From Clostridiales bacterium (GTDB lineage Bacteria; Bacillota; Clostridia; Lachnospirales; Lachnospiraceae): 9,009 nt of DNA. Positions 1 to 5,909 of the stretch are shown piece after piece (the stretch's first letter is position 1; every line of letters starts with the position of its first letter). The stretch lies in NCBI GenBank assembly GCA_021199135.1, contig JAJQIQ010000164.1, positions 1 through 9,009 on the forward strand, written 5' to 3'. The position numbers were made by a program, and so were the translations under genes. A model generated the notes under the pieces. The model ran no database searches and was not told the DNA's origin. It saw only the letters and a list, made by a program, of their open reading frames with translations.

Positions 1-1
1 C

Positions 2-1783
2 CTCTCGTTTACCCTCCCGCAGGAAAAGATAATATGGGACGTCGGGCACCAGTCCTACACGCACAAGCTCCTCACCGGGCGGCGCGACGGCTTTGCGACG
101 CTGCGCCAGATGGGCGGGATGAGCGGCTTCCCGCGCGGGGAGGAGAGCGACTGCGACTGCTTCGACGCGGGGCACAGCTCCACGTCGATCTCGGCGGGGC
201 TCGGGATGGTCCGCGCGCGCGAGCTTCTCGGCGAGAAATATTCGGTCGTCTCGGTGATAGGCGACGGCGCGATGACCGGCGGCATGGCCTTCGAGGCGAT
301 GGACAACCTCGCCGACCTGAAGTCAAATTTCATCATCGTCCTAAACGACAACGACATGTCGATCTCGAAAAACGTCGGCGGGATGAACCGGTACCTAAGC
401 GGCCTGCGCACCGCGGACGCGTACAGGGACTTGAAGGACGGCGTGGTAAATTCGCTGAGCCGGATCCCGGTGGTCGGCGAGCGCACCGTAAAGAGAATCA
501 GGAACGCCAAGAACAGTTTGAAACAAATGTTCATACCGGGCATGTTCTTCGAGCAGATGGGAATCCTCTACCTCGGCCCGGTGGACGGCTCCAACATAAA
601 GGAGATGCGCCGCCTCTTCGGCGAGGCGAAGCGCGTCAAGGGTCCCGTGCTCGTGCACGTGCTGACAAAAAAGGGCAGCGGCTACCTCCCGGCAGAGCGC
701 CACCCAGCGCACTTCCATGGGGTCGAGCCCTTCGACGTGACGACGGGCAGGCCGCTTAAAAAGAAGGAGCACATGACATACTCCGACGTGTTCTCGGCGG
801 AGATAAGGAAAATTGCCGCAAAGAACGAGAAGGTCGTCGCGGTCACGGCGGCGATGGCGGACGGGACCGGCCTTAAGAAATTTTCGCAGGAGTACCCGAA
901 GAGGTTCTTCGACGTGGGGATCGCGGAGGCGCATGCGGTCACGTTTTCGGCGGGCATGGCAAAGATGGGGCTTATTCCCGTCTTTGCGGCGTACTCGTCG
1001 TTCCTGCAGCGCAGTTACGACCAGATCCTGCACGACGTCTGCATCCAGAAGCTCCCGGTCGTGCTCGCCGTAGACCGCGCCGGCCTCATCGGAAAGGACG
1101 GCGTGACGCACCAGGGAGCCTTCGACATATCCTATCTCTCCTCGATACCGGGCATGACCGTGATGGCGCCGAAGAACCGCTGGGAGCTCGAAAAAATGCT
1201 TGATTTTGCGGTCGCGCTCGGGGCGCCCGCGGCGATCCGTTATCCGCGCGGCGAGGCCTACCGCGGGCTGAAAGCTTTCGACGCGCCGATCGAGATGGGG
1301 AAAAGCGAGACGATATACGAGGAGGGCGAGGTCGCGCTCTTCGCGTTGGGTTCGATGGTCGAGACGGCGGAGGAGGTCCGCGCCATATTAAAGGAAGAGG
1401 GCCACGAGGTCAGCCTCATAAACGCGCGCTTCGCCGCGCCGATAGATTTTGACAGGATAAGGGAGCTTGGGGGGGCGCACAAGCTCATCGTCACGATGGA
1501 GGAGAACGTCGCCTCCGGCGGGATGGGGGAGCACGTCGCGGCCTTCGCCGAGAATGAGCGACTTCGCGCGCACGTCATGACCGTCGCGATCCCCGACCAG
1601 TTCGTCGGACACGGCGACGTCTGCGATCTCAAAAAATCCCTCGGGCTCGACGCGGAGTCAGTTGCTGAGAAAATAAGAACCGTGCTCGAGCACGGCAAAT
1701 CAAAAAAAGACAAGCCCAAGCAGGGCGGCAAGAAATCTTCAAAAAATGACAAGCCCCAAAGCGGCGCGGGGGACGGCACATGA
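2..1783 (+). CDS. dxs: 1-deoxy-D-xylulose-5-phosphate synthase, 5'-truncated by window edge
   Basis: Dxs is a cytoplasmic thiamine-diphosphate enzyme that condenses pyruvate with glyceraldehyde 3-phosphate to make DXP, the first step of the MEP isoprenoid pathway; DXP also feeds thiamine and pyridoxal synthesis. The frame is open from base 2 with no start codon, and 593 residues are visible. Compared with E. coli Dxs, about 64 N-terminal residues are missing, including the first catalytic His. The visible part begins with the IWDVGHQSYTHKLLTGRRD region. Seen next are the ThDP-binding GDG (260-268) with the downstream N-D-N residues (about 344-352), the HFHGVEPFD histidine, the catalytic Glu in IAEAHAVTF (codon 926-928), FLQRSYDQ, DRAG, THQGAFD and the YPRG substrate-binding Arg. 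A C-terminal transketolase domain follows. The last 31 residues (from about 1688) form a lysine-rich low-complexity tail beyond the usual end. The stop overlaps the tlyA start (ATGA), so the two are probably translationally coupled. Confidence 0.97.
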   Translation, partial: LSFTLPQEKIIWDVGHQSYTHKLLTGRRDGFATLRQMGGMSGFPRGEESDCDCFDAGHSSTSISAGLGMVRARELLGEKYSVVSVIGDGAMTGGMAFEAMDNLADLKSNFIIVLNDNDMSISKNVGGMNRYLSGLRTADAYRDLKDGVVNSLSRIPVVGERTVKRIRNAKNSLKQMFIPGMFFEQMGILYLGPVDGSNIKEMRRLFGEAKRVKGPVLVHVLTKKGSGYLPAERHPAHFHGVEPFDVTTGRPLKKKEHMTYSDVFSAEIRKIAAKNEKVVAVTAAMADGTGLKKFSQEYPKRFFDVGIAEAHAVTFSAGMAKMGLIPVFAAYSSFLQRSYDQILHDVCIQKLPVVLAVDRAGLIGKDGVTHQGAFDISYLSSIPGMTVMAPKNRWELEKMLDFAVALGAPAAIRYPRGEAYRGLKAFDAPIEMGKSETIYEEGEVALFALGSMVETAEEVRAILKEEGHEVSLINARFAAPIDFDRIRELGGAHKLIVTMEENVASGGMGEHVAAFAENERLRAHVMTVAIPDQFVGHGDVCDLKKSLGLDAESVAEKIRTVLEHGKSKKDKPKQGGKKSSKNDKPQSGAGDGT

Positions 1784-2682
1784 AACAGCGTCTCGACGTC
1801 CTCCTCGTATCAAGGGGGCTCGCGCCCTCCCGAGAGCAGGCGCGGGCTATGATAATGGAGGGAAAAGTCTTCGTCAAAGAAGTCCGCGAGGACAAGCCGG
1901 GGGCGCAGTTCCCCGAGGACTGCGAGATTGAGGTCCGCGGCGAGGAGCCGCGCTACGTCAGCCGCGGCGGGAAAAAGCTTGAGAAAGCGATGACCGCCTG
2001 GGACATATCGCTTGCCGGGAAAACCTGCATGGACGTGGGCGCGTCGACAGGGGGCTTTACCGACTGCATGCTCCAGCACGGCGCGGCGAAGGTCTACGCG
2101 GTGGACGTGGGCTACGGGCAGTTCGCCTGGAAGCTGCGGCAGGACCAGCGCGTAGTCGTGATGGAAAAGACGAACATCCGCTACGTCACCCCCGATGACA
2201 TCGGCGAGCCGATAGACTTCGCCTCGATCGACGTCTCGTTCATATCCCTGACGAAGGTGCTCCCGGCGGTGCGGGCTTTGCTCATAGGCGGCGGCGAGGC
2301 CGTCTGCCTCATAAAGCCGCAGTTCGAGGCGGGTCGCGAGAATGTCGGCAAGCACGGCGTGGTGCGCGATGCGAAGATCCACGCGCAGGTCATCGAGTCG
2401 GTGCTTGAGTTCGCCTCGGCGAACGGATTTTATATAGAAGGAATCGACTTTTCGCCGATAAAGGGGCCGGAGGGCAACATCGAGTACCTCGCGAGGCTCA
2501 AGAAGACAAAAAAAGATTCTTCAGAAGATACACCCAATGAAAGCGGCGAATTTTCGAAGGATTCAGGCGACGGGCTGCCCGGCAAAGTTGACAGTGCAGA
2601 CGAAACCAACATAGGTGATTCCGAATTGAGACATATTATAGATGAAGTCGTGGCACGGGCCCACGCGGAATTGGACGGGTGA
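1780..2682 (+). CDS. tlyA: TlyA family rRNA (cytidine-2'-O)-methyltransferase
   Basis: TlyA is an S4-domain plus FtsJ-like (RrmJ fold) SAM-dependent methyltransferase. Characterised members 2'-O-methylate cytidines in 16S rRNA and sometimes 23S rRNA; old annotations call it hemolysin A. The protein has 300 residues. The S4 RNA-binding domain spans about residues 1-60. The SAM motif DVGASTGGFTD is at 85-95. The catalytic K-D-K-E tetrad appears at K66 (SRGGKKL), D151 (DVSFISL), K179 (KPQFEAG) and E235 (GNIEYL), with spacings of 85, 28 and 56 that match M. tuberculosis TlyA as I recall it. Family members are usually about 270 residues. The surplus is an acidic Ser/Gly-rich linker (about 241-280) before a terminal helix, EVVARAHAEL. 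The ATG overlaps the dxs stop, and GGGGGA at 1768-1773 is a well-placed ribosome binding site. Whether it methylates one or both subunits cannot be read from the sequence. Confidence 0.95.
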   Translation: MKQRLDVLLVSRGLAPSREQARAMIMEGKVFVKEVREDKPGAQFPEDCEIEVRGEEPRYVSRGGKKLEKAMTAWDISLAGKTCMDVGASTGGFTDCMLQHGAAKVYAVDVGYGQFAWKLRQDQRVVVMEKTNIRYVTPDDIGEPIDFASIDVSFISLTKVLPAVRALLIGGGEAVCLIKPQFEAGRENVGKHGVVRDAKIHAQVIESVLEFASANGFYIEGIDFSPIKGPEGNIEYLARLKKTKKDSSEDTPNESGEFSKDSGDGLPGKVDSADETNIGDSELRHIIDEVVARAHAELDG

Positions 2683-2683
2683 T

Positions 2684-3529
2684 ATGAAAAGATTCATGCT
2701 GGTTGTAAACGCGTACAAGGACGAGGGGTTAGCCCTGTCTAACCGAATCGCGGCATACATAAGGGAGCGCGGCGGGAGCGCAGGAGTAAGAAAGAGCAAC
2801 GTCGAGGGCATCGAGGGGCAGGACTTTCCGCTCTCCGACATCCCGGCAGGCACCGAGTGCATCATCGTCCTCGGCGGCGACGGGACGCTGATCCGCACGG
2901 CGACTCGGCTCGAGTCCCTAGAAATTCCGCTCGTCGGGGTAAATTTGGGGACGCTCGGCTACCTCTGCGAGCTCGAGGAGTCCACGGCGTTTGCCGCCGT
3001 CGACAGGCTGATGGAGGACAGTTATTTCCTCGAGGAGCGCAGCATGCTTTATGCCGAGAAGCTCGGCGAGGGCAGCGGGCGCCTCGCGCTAAACGACGTG
3101 ACCATCCACCGGACCGGCGACCTCATGATGCTGCGGCTCCCCGTCTATGTCAACGGCGAGTACCTTGCGACCTACCACGCGGACGGGATCGTGATCGCGA
3201 CGCCGACCGGCTCGACCGGCTACAGCATGTCCGCGGGCGGCCCCATCGTCGACCCGAAGGCGCGGATGCTGCTTCTTACGCCGATAAACGCGCACGATGC
3301 CTACGCGCAGAGCATCGTGCTCGGCGACGAGGACGAGATCGAGATCGAGCTCGGGACGAGGCGGTCCCAGCGCGACGAGAGGGCGAGCGTCTCCTTCGAC
3401 GGCGACACGGCGATCCGCCTAGCGGTCGGCGACCGCGTGAAGATTTCCCGCGCGAAGAACATCGTAAAAATCTGCCGCCTCGGCAACCAGAGCTTCCTCG
3501 AGATCCTCCGCAAGAAGATGCAAAAGTGA
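2684..3529 (+). CDS. nadK: NAD kinase
   Basis: NadK phosphorylates NAD to NADP in the cytoplasm, using ATP or polyphosphate, and sets the NADP pool. I chose the ATG at 2684, one base after the tlyA stop, giving 281 residues. An in-frame ATG at 2642 would add 14 residues (MKSWHGPTRNWTGD) that lie inside tlyA and do not look like the family N-terminus, whereas MKRFMLVVNAYKDEG does. Visible motifs are GGDG at 64-67, NLGTLGYL at 87-94, the NE/D motif as N137-D138, and the glycine-rich TPTGSTGYSMSAGGPI at about 173-188. The NE/D pair is Asp here rather than the commoner Glu, which the family allows. The segment after LLLTP reads INAHDAYAQSIVL, unlike the ICPH-type sequence common in many bacterial NadKs. 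Gene order between tlyA and argR matches many Clostridia-type clusters. Confidence 0.95.
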   Translation: MKRFMLVVNAYKDEGLALSNRIAAYIRERGGSAGVRKSNVEGIEGQDFPLSDIPAGTECIIVLGGDGTLIRTATRLESLEIPLVGVNLGTLGYLCELEESTAFAAVDRLMEDSYFLEERSMLYAEKLGEGSGRLALNDVTIHRTGDLMMLRLPVYVNGEYLATYHADGIVIATPTGSTGYSMSAGGPIVDPKARMLLLTPINAHDAYAQSIVLGDEDEIEIELGTRRSQRDERASVSFDGDTAIRLAVGDRVKISRAKNIVKICRLGNQSFLEILRKKMQK

Positions 3530-3541
3530 GGCAATGTACTG

Positions 3542-3997
3542 ATGAAATCAAAAGCTGAGCGACAATCGGAAATTTTGTCGCTTGTATCAGAAAACGAAAT
3601 CGAGACGCAGGAGGAGCTCTGCGAGCGCCTGAACGGGGAGGGCTTTGCGGTCACGCAGGCCACGGTCTCCCGCGACATCCGCGAGCTTGGGCTCACGAAG
3701 GCGCCCGCGCCCGGCGGACGGCAGAGGTATGCCGCAGGCGCCGACGCGGCGGCGGACATGACCGGGAAGTACGCGCGCGTCCTGCGCGAGGGCTTCGTCT
3801 CGATGGACTACGCGGGCAACATCCTCGTGATAAAGACGGTCGCGGGCATGGGGTCGGCGGTCGGCGCGGCGGTCGACGCGATGAACCTCCCCGGCATGAT
3901 CGGCTCCATCGCCGGCGACGACACCCTCATGTGCGTCATCCGCACCCAGGATGCAATCATGGAAATTATGAGAATTATAAAATTAAATCTAGATTAA
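3542..3997 (+). CDS. argR: Arginine repressor ArgR/AhrC
   Basis: ArgR is a hexameric transcription factor that binds ARG boxes when loaded with L-arginine, repressing arginine biosynthesis and in some species activating catabolism. The product is 151 residues, normal for the family. The N-terminal winged helix-turn-helix (about 1-70) contains TQATVSRDIRELGLTK (SRDIREL at 43-49). The C-terminal oligomerisation and arginine-binding domain (about 78-151) contains GSIAGDDT at 121-128, whose D126 and D127 correspond to the arginine-contacting aspartates. The usual KT.PG.A segment reads KTVAGMGSAVGAA, with the proline replaced. The ATG at 3542 is 12 bp after the nadK stop and has GAGG at 3528-3531 as a modest ribosome binding site. 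Sitting directly before recN is the classical Firmicute ahrC-recN arrangement. I saw no clear ARG box in the window. Confidence 0.95.
   Translation: MKSKAERQSEILSLVSENEIETQEELCERLNGEGFAVTQATVSRDIRELGLTKAPAPGGRQRYAAGADAAADMTGKYARVLREGFVSMDYAGNILVIKTVAGMGSAVGAAVDAMNLPGMIGSIAGDDTLMCVIRTQDAIMEIMRIIKLNLD
3558..3582. repeat. 8-bp perfect inverted repeat inside the argR start region
   Basis: The arms AGCGACAA (3558-3565) and TTGTCGCT (3575-3582) are perfect reverse complements separated by 9 nt, beginning 16 nt into argR. In RNA this would be a small hairpin just downstream of the start codon; in DNA it could be a dyad operator. It does not resemble an 18-bp ARG box. A repeat of this size can arise by chance in 9 kb, so a function is only a possibility. 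Confidence 0.3.
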
Positions 3998-4004
3998 ACA
4001 ATTC

Positions 4005-4012
4005 AAAGGGGG
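4005..4012 (+). promoter_or_regulatory. Strong Shine-Dalgarno for recN
   Basis: AAAGGGGG ends 6 nt before the recN ATG at 4019. It lies in the 21-bp argR-recN gap and fixes the recN start. It is the strongest ribosome binding site in block 1, where the other genes rely on overlap or weak sites, so recN may be translated independently of argR. Confidence 0.7.
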
Positions 4013-4018
4013 TAACCA

Positions 4019-5698
4019 ATGTTACAAAATTTACATGTGAAGAATCTGGCGCTCATCGATGAGGCCGACGTCGAATTCGGCGCGGGCCTGAACATCCTAA
4101 GCGGCGAGACCGGAGCCGGCAAGTCGATAATCATCGGCTCGATAGGCCTCGCCCTCGGCGAGAAGCCCGACAAGGGCATGCTCCGCGACGGCGACGAGCC
4201 CGCATTCGTCGAGCTCATCTTTACGGTCGAGGACGAGAATGTGAAGCGGGCGCTCGAGGACGTTGGGGTAGACTCGGGCGACGGCACATTGATCTTGAGC
4301 CGCAAGATAACCGGCGGCCGCTCCGTCGCCCGCATAAACGGCGAGGCGGTCTCGGCGGCTAGCCTGCGCGAGGTGTCGGCCCTGCTCATCGACATCCACG
4401 GCCAGCACGAGCACCAGTCATTGCTTCAAAAGAGAAAGCACCTCGAGCTCCTCGACGCCTACGCGCGTGAGGCCCTCGGCGACCGCCCTGCGCGGCTCGC
4501 GGAAACCTACCGCGAATATCAAAAGGCCAAGCAGGACTGGGAGGGTGCCGACACCGACGGGCAGGAGCGGCGGCGCGAGCTCTCGCTGCTCGAGTACGAG
4601 GTGCGGGAGATAGAGGAGGCCGGGCTTGTCCCAGGCGAGGACGAGGAGCTCGAAGCGCGGTTTAAGAAGCTCTCAAACGGCAGGAAGATAATGGACGCGC
4701 TCTCCGCGGCGCACCAGGCGACCGGCGGCGACGAAAGCGGGGCGGCGGAGCTCATCGGGCGGGCTCTGCGCGAGCTTTCCTCGGTCAGCGAGTTCGATGG
4801 GCGCATCGCCGAGATGGAGGGGCAGCTCTCCGACGTCGAGAACCTCCTGTCGGACTTCAACCACGAGGTCTCCTCCTACATGGACGGCGGAGAGTTCGAC
4901 GATAAGGCGTTTTACGAGGTGCAGACGCGCCTCGATACAATAAACCACCTGAAATCCAAGTACGGCAGCACCATAGGGGAAATCCTCTCGGAATGCGAGA
5001 AAAAATCACAGCGCATCGAGATCCTGAACAACTACGAGGACTACCTTGCAAACCTCTCGGCGACGCTTGAAGAGAAGGAGGGCGAGCTGAAATCCCTCTG
5101 CGAGGCGGTCTCCGCGATAAGGAAAGAGCAGGCTCCCATCATGTGCGCGGCGATAAGGGAGGCCCTCGCGGACCTGAACTTCCTCGACGTGTCCTTTGAA
5201 ATGGAGTTTGGCGAGACGGACGGATACACCGCGCACGGAAAGGACGACCCGGAGTTTATGATCTCGATGAACCCCGGCGAGCCGCCCAGGCCTTTGGGCA
5301 AGATCGCCTCCGGTGGCGAGCTCTCGAGGATAATGCTTGCGATAAAGACCGTGATGGCGGACATCGACGGGATCCCGACGCTCATCTTCGACGAGATCGA
5401 CAGCGGGATAAGCGGGCGCACGGCCCAGATGGTCTCCGAGAAGATGAACTTGCTTTCGCGTAAGCGCCAGGTCATCTGCATCACGCACCTCCCGCAGATC
5501 GCGGCGATGGCGGATCTGCACTTCCTCATCGAAAAGTCCGTCGAGAACGCCTCGACCTACTCGCGCATAGGGCGGCTTGGCGAGGAGGGCAGCGTCGCGG
5601 AGCTCGCGCGGATGCTGGGCGGAGTGGAGATCACCGACACCGTCCGGGAGGGCGCGAGGGAGATGAGGCAGCTCGCCCTGGCGAAGAAAAATAGTTAA
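4019..5698 (+). CDS. recN: DNA repair protein RecN
   Basis: RecN is an SMC-like ATPase that acts early at double-strand breaks, gathering broken ends for RecA-dependent repair, and it is often important in natural transformation. The product has 559 residues, the usual length. The N-terminal head MLQNLHVKNLALID is followed by Walker A GETGAGKS at 29-36. HGQHEHQSLL lies near 126-135, a RecN hallmark. The middle (about 150-400) is charged and largely helical, consistent with the short coiled-coil arm. The C-terminal half-site has the ABC signature ASGGELSR at 430-437, Walker B LIFDEIDSGISG at 455-466 and the ITHLPQIAAMAD switch region. All catalytic motifs are intact. In many bacteria recN is SOS-controlled, but I found no LexA box upstream, so here it is probably expressed with the dxs-argR operon. 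Confidence 0.97.
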   Translation: MLQNLHVKNLALIDEADVEFGAGLNILSGETGAGKSIIIGSIGLALGEKPDKGMLRDGDEPAFVELIFTVEDENVKRALEDVGVDSGDGTLILSRKITGGRSVARINGEAVSAASLREVSALLIDIHGQHEHQSLLQKRKHLELLDAYAREALGDRPARLAETYREYQKAKQDWEGADTDGQERRRELSLLEYEVREIEEAGLVPGEDEELEARFKKLSNGRKIMDALSAAHQATGGDESGAAELIGRALRELSSVSEFDGRIAEMEGQLSDVENLLSDFNHEVSSYMDGGEFDDKAFYEVQTRLDTINHLKSKYGSTIGEILSECEKKSQRIEILNNYEDYLANLSATLEEKEGELKSLCEAVSAIRKEQAPIMCAAIREALADLNFLDVSFEMEFGETDGYTAHGKDDPEFMISMNPGEPPRPLGKIASGGELSRIMLAIKTVMADIDGIPTLIFDEIDSGISGRTAQMVSEKMNLLSRKRQVICITHLPQIAAMADLHFLIEKSVENASTYSRIGRLGEEGSVAELARMLGGVEITDTVREGAREMRQLALAKKNS

Positions 5699-5829
5699 AT
5701 CAAAATTTAATAAAAAACGCACAGCGCCAAATATGCCCTAAGACTGCCGTTATTTAAGACTACTTTAACTATTTCACAGAAATTTTTGAGAAAATCTGCA
5801 AAAATTGTAAAAAATGACTATTATTTTTG
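5699..5829. other. AT-rich intergenic region upstream of the pil promoter
   Basis: This AT-rich stretch separates the two gene blocks and contrasts sharply with the GC-rich genes. There is no GC-rich stem plus U-run after the recN stop, so recN transcription may read through or end by Rho. Several A and T tracts lie just upstream of the -35 box and could act as an UP element. A short inverted repeat is listed separately. I see no ORF of any credible length. Confidence 0.6.
5781..5806. repeat. 8-bp inverted repeat upstream of the pil promoter
   Basis: The arms AATTTTTG (5781-5788) and CAAAAATT (5799-5806) are perfect reverse complements with a 10-nt spacer, 23 bp upstream of the -35 hexamer. 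The dyad could be an operator for a regulator of the pilus operon. As RNA the stem is AT-only apart from one G-C pair and lacks a following U-tract, so it is a poor terminator. In such AT-rich DNA it may be coincidental. Confidence 0.35.
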
Positions 5830-5858
5830 TTGACGAACGGGGAAAAAACATATATAAT
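5830..5858 (+). promoter_or_regulatory. Sigma-70/SigA-type promoter for the pilBTC operon
   Basis: The -35 hexamer TTGACG (5830-5835, five of six consensus bases) and a perfect -10 TATAAT (5853-5858) are separated by the optimal 17 bp. Transcription would start near 5865, leaving a leader of about 39 nt before the pilB ATG. A/T tracts precede the -35 box. This is the only near-consensus housekeeping promoter I found in the window, and it suggests that the pilus genes are transcribed independently of recN. Confidence 0.85.
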
Positions 5859-5875
5859 AATGACAAGAGTAAATA

Positions 5876-5909
5876 GAGATGATGTTGGGAGGGTTCGCCT
5901 GAGATGATG
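5876..5909 (+). repeat. 9-bp direct repeat with tandem ATG codons and a 7-codon leader ORF before pilB
   Basis: GAGATGATG occurs at 5876-5884 and again at 5901-5909, where it contains the pilB start. The first copy opens a seven-codon frame (MMLGGFA, 5879-5902) that runs over the GGGAGGG ribosome binding site (5887-5893) and stops one base before the pilB ATG. It could act as a leader that modulates or couples pilB translation, or be a local duplication without function. No clear ribosome binding site precedes the first copy. Confidence 0.4.

Noticed and set aside
34..759. 241-codon + strand frame overlapping dxs
   Set aside because: It is Arg/Gly-rich, out of frame with the clear Dxs sequence, and has no domain.
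395..1111. 238-codon open frame on the - strand across dxs
   Set aside because: It lies wholly antisense to dxs, shows no recognisable domain, and is the expected by-product of GC-rich codon usage on the other strand.
2642..2683. Upstream in-frame ATG as the nadK start
   Set aside because: It would put 14 atypical residues inside tlyA, while the ATG at 2684 directly follows the tlyA stop and gives a normal NadK N-terminus.
3952..3981. Possible recN promoter with a TATAAA box at the end of argR
   Set aside because: There is no acceptable -35 hexamer at 16-18 bp upstream. The AT-rich patch mostly encodes the ArgR C-terminus, although a weak promoter cannot be excluded.
3986..3995. AATCTAGATT palindrome at the argR stop
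   Set aside because: It is short, does not extend beyond 10 bp, and matches neither an ARG box nor a LexA box.
5006..5722. 238-codon open frame on the - strand across the end of recN
   Set aside because: It is antisense to the RecN ABC signature and Walker B region, with no family resemblance.
5699..5760. Intrinsic terminator after recN
   Set aside because: I looked for a GC-rich stem followed by a U-run and found none.
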